DNA from: Azonexaceae bacterium
GTDB lineage: Bacteria > Pseudomonadota > Gammaproteobacteria > Burkholderiales > Rhodocyclaceae
Direction: 5' to 3'
Assembly (NCBI GenBank): GCA_013335535.1
Contig: JAAXVL010000007.1
Coordinates: 62,001-126,000, forward strand
DNA length: 64,000 nucleotides
Numbering within the stretch: the stretch's first letter is position 1; each line of letters begins with the position of its first letter. The notes beneath the pieces were generated by a model. That model was given only the letters and a program-made list of their open reading frames with translations, did no database searches and had not been told where the DNA came from. A program made the position numbers and the translations under genes. Shown here piece after piece: positions 58,144 to 64,000 of this stretch.

Positions 58144-59288
58144 CCCCGCCTCCGGCAAGCGCAGCCAAGACAGCACTGGTTCTGACCGGCGGCGGCGCCC
58201 GGGCTGCCTATCAAGTCGGCGTCTTGCTCGCGGTAGCCAAGTTATCGACCAACCGCCGGCGAAACCCCTTCCCCATTTTGTGCGGCACCTCTGCCGGAGC
58301 CATCAACGCAGCCGGCATCGCCTGCCTGGCGGATAATTTTGGCAAGGGTGTCTCCGTGCTGGCCAGCTTCTGGCGAAACATGCACGCCGGCGACATCTAT
58401 CGTGCCGACCCGCTCGGCATTGGCGTCTCCGGTGCGCACTGGATGACCATGCTGACGCTGGGCTGGCTGATTCGCAGCCGGCCACGCTCACTGCTCGACA
58501 ATTCACCATTGCGCGAATTGCTGACTCGACACCTTGATTTCAGCGGCATCGAACGATCCATCGCCAATGGCGCACTGCACGCCCTGAGCATTTCGGCATC
58601 AGGCTACGAATCCGGTGACAACATCAATTTCTTTCAGGGCCATACCGACGCCCAGCCCTGGCATCGCGTCCAGCGCATCGGCATTCGCTCCACAATTGGC
58701 GTCGATCACCTGCTCGCCTCGAGCGCCATCCCCTTCATTTTTCCGGCCGCCAAGATTCATCGGGAATTTTTCGGCGATGGTTCGATGCGCCAACTGGCGC
58801 CGATTTCTCCTGCCATCCACCTCGGCGCCGAGCGCGTACTGATCGTCGGCGCCGGACGGAAGAACGAACATCAGGAACGCCGCCGGGTCGACAGCCATCC
58901 CTCACTGGCGCAAATTGCCGGCCACGCCCTATCGAGCATCTTTCTCGATAGCCTGGCGGTCGATATCGAGCGCATGCAGCGAATCAACCGGACGCTCGCC
59001 GCTATTCCACCCAACGTCAGAGATAACAACGAAATCCCGCTCAGACCAATCAAGGCTCTGATCATTTCACCCTCCGAGCGCCTTGAGCGCATCGCGGCCG
59101 AACACGCCGGCGCGCTACCTTGGGCAATGCGCATGATGCTCGGCGGAATCGGCGGCATGAACCGCCGCAACGGCACCCTGACCAGCTACCTGCTTTTCGA
59201 AAAACCCTACACCCGAGCCCTGATCGATCTCGGCTACGCCGACACGATGGCGCGTTCCGATGAAGTCGGAGAATTCCTGGATCTCTGA
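58140..59288 (+). CDS. Patatin-like phospholipase
   Basis: 382 aa. Oxyanion motif TGGGARAAYQVGVL, nucleophile elbow CGTSAGAINAAG (Ser51) and catalytic Asp213 in FGDGSMRQLAP (DGS rather than the more common DGG/DGA). No signal peptide, so probably a cytoplasmic or membrane-associated acyl hydrolase acting on phospholipids. The C-terminal 130 residues are less conserved. Translation probably coupled to the short upstream frame. Confidence 0.9.
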   Translation: MTPPPASAAKTALVLTGGGARAAYQVGVLLAVAKLSTNRRRNPFPILCGTSAGAINAAGIACLADNFGKGVSVLASFWRNMHAGDIYRADPLGIGVSGAHWMTMLTLGWLIRSRPRSLLDNSPLRELLTRHLDFSGIERSIANGALHALSISASGYESGDNINFFQGHTDAQPWHRVQRIGIRSTIGVDHLLASSAIPFIFPAAKIHREFFGDGSMRQLAPISPAIHLGAERVLIVGAGRKNEHQERRRVDSHPSLAQIAGHALSSIFLDSLAVDIERMQRINRTLAAIPPNVRDNNEIPLRPIKALIISPSERLERIAAEHAGALPWAMRMMLGGIGGMNRRNGTLTSYLLFEKPYTRALIDLGYADTMARSDEVGEFLDL

Positions 59289-59322
59289 GCCTGGCGCGTC
59301 ACGCTACAGGCTTTTCCGGCAT

Positions 59323-59360
59323 TTCCACGGTCAACCGGAAAAATAACCAAAAATCGAAAA
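59323..59360 (-). repeat. Dispersed element copy L
   Basis: Reverse complement: TTTTCGATTTTTGGTTATTT then TTCCGGTTGACCGTGG. Lies 35 bases after the patatin-like gene. Confidence 0.85.
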
Positions 59361-59401
59361 ACTCGCGGCAGCGAACGGGTCCGACAAATCAACGAAACAC
59401 A

Positions 59402-59427
59402 AAGCAAAACGGCCCCAAAAGGGGCCG
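59402..59427 (-). terminator. Terminator, probably the original tRNA-Ser terminator
   Basis: On the minus strand: stem CGGCCCC / GGGGCCG with loop TTTT, then TTTTGCTTT. It lies just past the distal copy of the tRNA-Ser 3' end, where the tRNA terminator would be if the intervening 1.2 kb were absent. Confidence 0.8.
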
Positions 59428-59433
59428 ATGCGA

Positions 59434-59467
59434 TTTCTGGCGGGTCCGGTGAGATTCGAACTCACGA
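59434..59467 (-). repeat. 34-bp direct repeat, distal att-like copy of tRNA-Ser 3' end
   Basis: Identical over all 34 bases to 60671-60704, which contains the last 30 nt (GCCA end, acceptor and T arm) of tRNA-Ser plus four downstream bases. The sequence beyond it (59468 onwards) does not continue as a tRNA. Confidence 0.9.
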
Positions 59468-59537
59468 AGGGTTCTACCACACCCGACCACTAGTTCTATA
59501 AATCTAAGACAACCGACTCCTAACATCCATCGCCGTA

Positions 59538-60338
59538 TCAGAACCTGTAATTTACACCTAGTTGCAGAACATTAACCTTAAACTCAGACGAAGAAACACT
59601 CATCACATCCGATGCGAGAGCAGATGGCCCCAAGTATGCAGTTGAAATCATTTGCGTTTGCTTTGTCGCCAGTGATAGATATTGATATTCAGCCCCAACC
59701 GACCATTGACGCGCAAATGCCCATTCGACACCTACACCGGTTGAGTAGCCATATGCTGACTTGGATAGATTTACTGGAAATATTTCGACAAGGGTATTTC
59801 CCGCCGAAACAGACTGAGTGAATGTCCCTTTCTGTTCCCCATAGGCCAACCCAGCAGTTCCGTAAAGCAAGAAATTCGACTGAACCAAATAGCCAAGCCG
59901 CCCACGGAGGGTACTTACCATTGGCAAACTGCTCGTGCTGGTATTCGTAACCGTAATACCGGCAGCAGGAGAGAACACTGACTGACTCTGGAATGACTGA
60001 TCATTTGAGCGGATATCAGCTTCTATACCAACAATATATCTATCGGAAAATGTCCAGTTATATCCAAACTGAACGCCACCAATAAACAGACCATCGGACT
60101 CACGAGTACTATTTTCCCCCCATCGTGTTGAACCGATAAACGGCGATGTAACAAGAGTTCCACTAGGAGAGGTACTAAATGACTGTTGCGTCAATGCCTG
60201 CCCAGCACTAACGCCGACATAAAAGCCGGTCCAGGGTGAATGCGCACCCTCAGCATCAGCAGCCACTGCAGATGTTGTGGAGATTGCTGTAATAGCGATA
60301 GCAAAGCCAATTTGGAGGAGTTTTGAAATGGCAGTCAT
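59538..60338 (-). CDS. Outer-membrane beta-barrel protein (OMP_b-brl / Omp31-like)
   Basis: 266 aa. Signal peptide ends TTSAVAADAEG; the mature part opens WTGFYVGVSAGQALTQQSF, the WxGxYxGxxxG start of Omp31/OmpW-like porin-fold proteins, then alternating amphipathic strands and a terminal QLGVNYRF with C-terminal Phe. Its codons are clearly AT-richer than neighbouring genes. Lies inside the tRNA-Ser-bounded insert, so it is probably acquired. Role: surface barrel of unknown ligand. Confidence 0.85.
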   Translation of the reverse strand: MTAISKLLQIGFAIAITAISTTSAVAADAEGAHSPWTGFYVGVSAGQALTQQSFSTSPSGTLVTSPFIGSTRWGENSTRESDGLFIGGVQFGYNWTFSDRYIVGIEADIRSNDQSFQSQSVFSPAAGITVTNTSTSSLPMVSTLRGRLGYLVQSNFLLYGTAGLAYGEQKGTFTQSVSAGNTLVEIFPVNLSKSAYGYSTGVGVEWAFARQWSVGAEYQYLSLATKQTQMISTAYLGPSALASDVMSVSSSEFKVNVLQLGVNYRF

Positions 60339-60674
60339 TTCATCAAATCGAAAATAAGATATTCCTTAATTCTACACGCATAAGCATTGATGCGACCCTA
60401 TGCGTCAATTTATCAAAATTCATGCACAAAGGAGATCTGACCAAGTAAATTTGAAGTTTGGAGTTGCCCATACCAGAGGTCCAGCTACCGATAGGCTTTG
60501 CCGCACAGCAGCAAACGACTCCGCTAGAGAGAGCGACCAAGAACGATATTAACGTCGTCCTATCGGTCCTTTTCCGGTCCTTTTTTACCAACCATAACGC
60601 TGACCAGGACGGAAGCACTGCATTGACTTAGTGTTAAGCCACGCAATTGAGTATGTCAGTACTCAAGAACTTTC
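60339..60674. other. Non-coding part of the tRNA-Ser insert
   Basis: 336 bases without a supportable gene. AT-rich upstream region of the beta-barrel gene. Contains a short imperfect tandem TCGGTCCTTTT / CCGGTCCTTTT (about 60564-60588). Confidence 0.55.
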
Positions 60675-60704
60675 TGGCGGGTCCGGTGAGATTCGAACTC
60701 ACGA
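60671..60704 (-). repeat. 34-bp direct repeat, tRNA-proximal copy
   Basis: Mate of 59434-59467; covers the 3' end of the intact tRNA-Ser gene. Confidence 0.9.
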
Positions 60705-60762
60705 TGCTTTTCAGCACGCCGGTTTTCAAGACCGGTGCATTCAACCACTCTGCCACAGACCC
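60675..60762 (-). tRNA. tRNA-Ser(UGA)
   Basis: 88-nt class II tRNA. Acceptor GGGTCTG pairs with CGGACCC and is followed by an encoded GCCA end. D arm GGCAGAGTGGTTGAATGC; anticodon stem-loop CCGGTCTTGAAAACCGG with anticodon TGA (complement of 60726-60728). Long variable arm CGTGCTGAAAAGCATCG; T arm GTGAGTTCGAATCTCAC. Its 3' end is duplicated 1.2 kb away. Confidence 0.96.
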
Positions 60763-60889
60763 GGAAGGCGCGCATGATAGCACAGTCGCACCGGGTGCAA
60801 TCCCGCCGAAGCGCTTGGGAATAATTGAAACTTCGGGCTAGCTCCGTTAGTCTTAGCGTCTGTCGCAATAAAATAAGGGAGCTTCCCGC

Positions 60890-61582
60890 ATGAACACCAA
60901 TTTCGAGATTGCCAATCAGGGCTCTTCGGGGCTTGCACTGCAGCAGAACCGCGTTCTGCGCAACACCTACATGCTGCTCGGCCTGTCCATGGTGCCGACG
61001 GTCATTGGCGCACTGATCGGCATCCAGATGCAATTCAGCTTCTTCGCTGGCAGCCCGTTCATTTCATTCCTGGTCTTCATGGGCGTTGCCATGGGCTTCA
61101 TGTGGGGCATCGAGAAGAACAAGGACAGCGGATTGGGCGTTGCCTTGCTCCTCGGCTTCACCTTCTTCATGGGTCTCATGCTGTCGCGCATCCTGCAAGT
61201 TGCTCTTGGCTTCTCGAACGGTGGCTCAATGATTGCCATGGCCGCTGGTGGCACGGGCGCCGTGTTCTTCACGATGTCGACCGTCGCTGCCGTCAGCAAG
61301 CGTGATTTCAGCGGTATGGGCAAGTTCCTGTTCGTCGGCATGATCGTCGTCCTGCTCGCCGCCGTCGCCAACATCTTCTTCCAGATTCCCGCGCTGTCGC
61401 TGACCATTGCAGTCGCGGTTGTCGGCATCTTCTCGGCTTACATTCTGTACGACATCAGCCGCATCATTCAGGGCGGTGAAACCAACTATGTGAGCGCGAC
61501 CCTGGCAGTCTATCTCGACGTTTACAACGTTTTCGTCGGCTTGCTGCAGCTGATCATGGCCCTGACCGGCGAGCGCGACTAA
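60890..61582 (+). CDS. Bax inhibitor-1/YccA family membrane protein
   Basis: 230 aa, seven hydrophobic segments (NTYMLLGLSMVPTVIGALIG onwards). BI-1 signature near the C-terminus: FSAYILYDISRIIQGGETNY followed by VSATLAVYLDVYNVFVGLLQ with the conserved Asp residues. In E. coli YccA binds and restrains the FtsH protease; BI-1 proteins can also act as pH-dependent Ca leak channels. Single gene with its own terminator. Confidence 0.93.
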   Translation: MNTNFEIANQGSSGLALQQNRVLRNTYMLLGLSMVPTVIGALIGIQMQFSFFAGSPFISFLVFMGVAMGFMWGIEKNKDSGLGVALLLGFTFFMGLMLSRILQVALGFSNGGSMIAMAAGGTGAVFFTMSTVAAVSKRDFSGMGKFLFVGMIVVLLAAVANIFFQIPALSLTIAVAVVGIFSAYILYDISRIIQGGETNYVSATLAVYLDVYNVFVGLLQLIMALTGERD

Positions 61583-61601
61583 GCTTCACCGGCTGAACAT
61601 T

Positions 61602-61627
61602 AAAAAGGCGGCCAAGGCCGCCTTTTT
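61602..61627. terminator. Bidirectional rho-independent terminator
   Basis: AAAAAGGCGGCC / GGCCGCCTTTTT around a two-base centre, between the convergent BI-1 gene and rlmD. Confidence 0.88.
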
Positions 61628-61648
61628 TACATCTGGAAACCAGTATCG

Positions 61649-62947
61649 TCAGGCTCGTTCGAAAACGGCAATCGACTCGACGTGGGCCGTGTGCGGAAAC
61701 ATGTTCACGGCGCCGGCCGAAACGAAACGGTAGCCCTTTTCCGTGACCAGCACCGCCGCATCGCGAGCGAGCGTACCCGGATTGCAGGACACATAAACAA
61801 TGCGACGCGGCGCATCTTTTCCCAACGCCCGGACCAGCTCAACCGCCCCTTCGCGCGGCGGGTCGATCAGCATCTTGTCAAAACGGCCCAGCGCCGCCAG
61901 CGATTGCTCGGAGCATTCGAAAAGGTTGGCGACGCCGAATTCGACACGATCAGCCAAGCCATTCGCGACTGCGCTCTCCCGTCCGCGCGCTACCAGCCCA
62001 GCGCTACCTTCGACACCGACCACCAAAGCTCCCGACCGGGCAATCGGCAAGGTAAAATTTCCCAGGCCGCAAAACATGTCGGCAATTCGCTCGCCCAGCT
62101 GCGGATCAAGCAGGCGCATGGCGCGGCGGACCAGCACACGATTTACCGCGTGGTTAACCTGGGTAAAATCGTTGGGCTTGAAATCGAACTCCAGATCGAA
62201 CTCCGGCAAGGCATACGACAAACGGGGGCCGGGCAGCGGATAAAAGCGCCAAATGGAATCCGGCCCCTTTGGCTGCAGATAGAAGACGATGGCGTGCCGG
62301 TCGGCAAACTCACGCAGCAAACGTTCGTCAGCCGCAGCAAGCGGCGCCAGAATGCGCAACAACACGGCCGTGCAATGCTCGCCAAGCGCCACCTCAACAT
62401 CCCGGACATGCCCGGCCACCGTCAGCGCGCCCAACAGATCGCGCATCGGCATCAACAGGGCCGACACATGGGGCGGCAAAATGTCGCAACTTCGAATATC
62501 GGCGATGTAGCTGCTACGCCATTCATGAAAGCCAATCAGCACCGCCCCGTCTTTTGAAACCTGGCGAACAGCCAGACGGGCACGATGCCGATAACCCCAA
62601 GGCTCACCTTGAATCGGCGGCAGCATTGTTTCCGGACGAACACGGCCGATATGCCAGAGGCTGTCCTCGAGAACGCGCTGCTTGGCTGCAACCTGCGCCG
62701 AAGGATCCATGTGCTGCATGGCACAACCGCCACAAACGCCAAAATGCGGGCAGCGTGGCTCGACACGGGCATTTGACGGCTTGATCACGCGGACCAGATT
62801 GGCCAGTTCGAACTTTGATTTTTTTCGGAAGCTGGCGTACTCGACGGTTTCGCCCGGCAAGGCACCATCGACAAAAATGGCCTTGCCGTCCTGGCGGGTA
62901 ATTCCCCGTGCCTCATGGTCCAGCGCTACGATGATCCCGATTGGCAC
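61649..62947 (-). CDS. rlmD: 23S rRNA (uracil-1939-C5)-methyltransferase RlmD
   Basis: 432 aa from GTG 62947 (MPIGIIVALDHEARGI); GGAG sits six bases upstream. A TTG two codons earlier is possible. TRAM domain at the N-terminus, [4Fe-4S] cysteines in CPHFGVCGGCAMQH plus a later Cys (SCDIL), SAM site DMFCGLGNFTLPIA, catalytic Cys in VSCNPGTLARD. Methylates U1939 of 23S rRNA. The start region overlaps a degenerate TTGACCGTG element. Confidence 0.95.
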   Translation of the reverse strand: MPIGIIVALDHEARGITRQDGKAIFVDGALPGETVEYASFRKKSKFELANLVRVIKPSNARVEPRCPHFGVCGGCAMQHMDPSAQVAAKQRVLEDSLWHIGRVRPETMLPPIQGEPWGYRHRARLAVRQVSKDGAVLIGFHEWRSSYIADIRSCDILPPHVSALLMPMRDLLGALTVAGHVRDVEVALGEHCTAVLLRILAPLAAADERLLREFADRHAIVFYLQPKGPDSIWRFYPLPGPRLSYALPEFDLEFDFKPNDFTQVNHAVNRVLVRRAMRLLDPQLGERIADMFCGLGNFTLPIARSGALVVGVEGSAGLVARGRESAVANGLADRVEFGVANLFECSEQSLAALGRFDKMLIDPPREGAVELVRALGKDAPRRIVYVSCNPGTLARDAAVLVTEKGYRFVSAGAVNMFPHTAHVESIAVFERA

Positions 62948-62966
62948 GGTCAACTCCGAAAAAGCG
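62942..62966 (-). repeat. Degenerate dispersed-element-like sequence at rlmD start
   Basis: Reverse complement: GCTTTTTCGGAGTTGACCGT then GCCA. It keeps the T-tract, TTGACCGTG and spacing of the family core, but CCGG is altered to CGGAG, which creates a Shine-Dalgarno. Could be chance. Confidence 0.4.
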
Positions 62967-62997
62967 CGAATTTTAACAATCGGTTAAACTAAGCGCC

Positions 62998-63474
62998 ATG
63001 GCTCGCGAACTGATTACCTCCTGGGCAGACTACCAAATGGCGCTCGACCGCCTGCTGGCCATTGCCTGTCATAAGATCAGCATTTATGACGAAGATCTTG
63101 TCACGCTGAAGCTCGAATCAGCGCCCCGCCTGCTTCATATAAAAAGAGTCCTTCAAGGCGGAGAGAGCGATACCTTGCAAATAGCCGTTCGCAATGCCGA
63201 ACCGCTTCGGCAAAAACATCCACTGTTTCTAACTCAGCTCAGCACCTACGGCCATCTTGCCACTGCCCGTCAAACGCCGCCGCAGCTTGCTCATCTGCGC
63301 GACAGCATGGTCCTCGTTGACAACAAGCACGCCCTGATCCGCTTCGAACGAGATCTACCGCGCAGCAAATTGCTGATCGACGAAATTGATGAAGTCCGCC
63401 CCTATTTAACCCGCTTCAAGGAAATCTGGTCGGAAGGTGGCGAAAGCGTAACCAGCACTGCACTTGGGCTCTGA
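62998..63474 (+). CDS. Uncharacterised soluble protein (possible DUF7931-type)
   Basis: 158 aa, no signal or membrane segment. Opens MARELITSWADYQMALDRLL; contains REL..W..Y..ALD and an ADLPRSKLLIDEID-like segment (FERDLPRSKLLIDEIDEVRP). The pattern recalls small phospholipase D-like or stress-associated C-terminal domains in proteobacteria, but I cannot assign a function. Divergent from rlmD with 50 bases between starts. Confidence 0.75.
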   Translation: MARELITSWADYQMALDRLLAIACHKISIYDEDLVTLKLESAPRLLHIKRVLQGGESDTLQIAVRNAEPLRQKHPLFLTQLSTYGHLATARQTPPQLAHLRDSMVLVDNKHALIRFERDLPRSKLLIDEIDEVRPYLTRFKEIWSEGGESVTSTALGL

Positions 63475-63527
63475 CCTTCAGGCACTATTTTGCACTGCAG
63501 CAAGTCTCGCCCACGGAAATAAATTAT

Positions 63528-63536
63528 TGCTATAAT
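63528..63536 (+). promoter_or_regulatory. Extended -10 promoter for the Ala/Pro lipoprotein gene
   Basis: TGCTATAAT, a perfect TGN-TATAAT extended -10, 74 bases before the start codon. No strong -35 needed for this class. Confidence 0.55.
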
Positions 63537-63609
63537 TGCAGACTGATTAGGTAGCTCCTGATCTCCGATCAATTCAGATTTTGTTACCTCTTGTCGATAA
63601 GGAAATCCC

Positions 63610-63870
63610 ATGAATAAGTCCCTCCTCGTTGCTGCCCTGCTCGCCGTTGCCCTGTCCGCTTGTGGCAAGAAGCCGGAAGCTCCGGCTGCTGCCCCGGCTC
63701 CGGTTGCCGCTCCGGCTGCAGAAGCTGCCAAGCCGGCTGAAGCCGCTGCTCCGGCTGCTGCCCCGGCTGCTGACGCTGCCAAGCCGGCTGAAGCCGCTGC
63801 TCCGGCTGCTGCCCCGGCTGCTGATGCTGCCAAGCCGGCTGAAGCCGCTGCTCCGGCTGCTGCGAAGTAA
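63610..63870 (+). CDS. Small Ala/Pro-repeat lipoprotein
   Basis: 86 aa. Lipoprotein signal with lipobox LSAC (Cys18), then GKKPEAPAAAPAP and a low-complexity tail made of nearly three copies of the 17-residue unit AAKPAEAAAPAAAPAAD. AAGGA lies upstream. Small Ala-rich lipoproteins of this kind are common in Rhodocyclales and presumably span or decorate the envelope; function unknown. Confidence 0.85.
   Translation: MNKSLLVAALLAVALSACGKKPEAPAAAPAPVAAPAAEAAKPAEAAAPAAAPAADAAKPAEAAAPAAAPAADAAKPAEAAAPAAAK
63724..63867 (+). repeat. 51-bp in-frame tandem repeat, about 2.8 copies
   Basis: Units begin at 63724, 63775 and 63826 (GCTGCCAAGCCGGCTGAAGC each time), nearly identical apart from a GAC/GAT third-base change. 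17 codons per unit, so copy-number change keeps frame. Confidence 0.9.
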
Positions 63871-63888
63871 TTTCTTCAAGCATCAAGA

Positions 63889-63914
63889 AAAACGGGGCTT
63901 CGGCCCCGTTTTTT
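63889..63914 (+). terminator. Rho-independent terminator
   Basis: AAAACGGGGC / GCCCCGTTTT with TTCG loop and following T run, 19 bases after the lipoprotein gene. Confidence 0.92.
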
Positions 63915-63928
63915 ATTGCCTTGAATTT

Positions 63929-64000
63929 TTATTCAATACTTCGCCAATCAAACCCGTGATCCGGGCTAGCCACGCCCACCCACTCATCCGAACAACCCAG
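63929..64000 (-). CDS. Possible 3' end of a further gene (cut by window edge)
   Basis: On the minus strand an open frame enters from the right edge and stops with TAA at 63929: LGCSDEWVGVASPDHGFDWR then SIE. Its residue mix looks protein-like and it ends just before the shared terminator, but 23 codons are too few for identification. Confidence 0.35.
   Translation of the reverse strand: MGCSDEWVGVASPDHGFDWRSIE

Larger units (their letters stand above)
59434..60704. mobile_element. Putative mini-island integrated at tRNA-Ser(UGA)
   Basis: About 1.24 kb bounded by the 34-bp direct repeat of the tRNA 3' end, a typical integrase attachment footprint. It holds one AT-rich outer-membrane protein gene and no integrase, so it would be a remnant or a mobilised cassette. 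The displaced terminator on the left supports insertion. Confidence 0.5.

Noticed and set aside
59434..59520. A second tRNA-Ser gene
   Set aside because: Only the 3' 30 bases match; no anticodon stem or 5' half follows, so it is an att-like duplication rather than a tRNA.
60343..60618. 91-codon minus-strand open frame next to the beta-barrel gene
   Set aside because: No ribosome site, residue mix not protein-like (scattered Cys and Arg, no domain), in AT-rich non-coding part of the insert.

Overview
The window is a gene-dense, GC-rich bacterial chromosome segment. Gene content and order (asd-fimV-truA-trpFBA-accD-folC-SPOR-cvpA-purF-metZ, leuCDB, an MSHA-type pilus locus) point to a betaproteobacterium, most likely Rhodocyclales and Dechloromonas/Azonexus-like. 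This is inference from protein character and synteny; no search was run.

Layout. 1-10.7 kb: 3' end of dnaJ, a periplasmic binding protein, cysS (minus), a TPR protein plus L,D-transpeptidase pair sharing a C-terminal domain, two cyclophilins, lpxH, recQ and a YjdF-like membrane protein. 10.7-15.9 kb: a CheC/CheX-like DUF3334 protein, an acyl-CoA synthetase, then a small secreted protein and a large secreted protein that looks like a CE18/Agd3-type exopolysaccharide deacetylase. 16-33 kb: an MSHA type IV pilus locus in two minus-strand blocks, mshI-PilN-like-J-K-L-M-N and mshE-G-F-B-A-C-D-O-P. mshQ lies between them on the opposite strand. MshE carries the MshEN c-di-GMP-binding signature. 33-44 kb: rhlE and the long overlapping trpF-trpB-trpA-accD-folC-SPOR-cvpA-purF-metZ operon, with truA upstream. 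44-56 kb: a membrane protein, fimV, asd, leuB, leuD, an entericidin-like lipoprotein, leuC, an MFS transporter, a YdcH-family protein, aroC, a tiny basic protein and a CBS-domain protein. 56-64 kb: a small HTH regulator, a COG0731-like radical SAM protein divergent from queD, a patatin-like phospholipase, a small AT-rich insert at tRNA-Ser(UGA), a BI-1/YccA protein, rlmD, an uncharacterised protein, an Ala/Pro-repeat lipoprotein and perhaps the 3' end of one more gene.

The most unusual structure is a dispersed element with core TTTTTCCGGTTGACCGTGG and an AT-rich 5' flank. It occurs about 13 times in 64 kb, nearly always at gene or operon borders. One head-to-head pair forms a perfect hairpin. 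Several copies are used by genes: one encodes the prepilin leader and the cleavage-site glycine of MshO, one encodes the N-terminus of MshP, one supplies the start codon of recQ (a degenerate one perhaps that of rlmD), and one encodes the C-terminus of an MFS transporter. The family resembles REP/BIME-like or uptake-sequence-like repeats, but I cannot match it to a described family.

The second unusual structure is a roughly 1.2 kb insert bounded by a perfect 34-bp direct repeat of the tRNA-Ser 3' end. It carries one AT-rich outer-membrane beta-barrel gene and no integrase, and it separates the tRNA from what looks like its original terminator.
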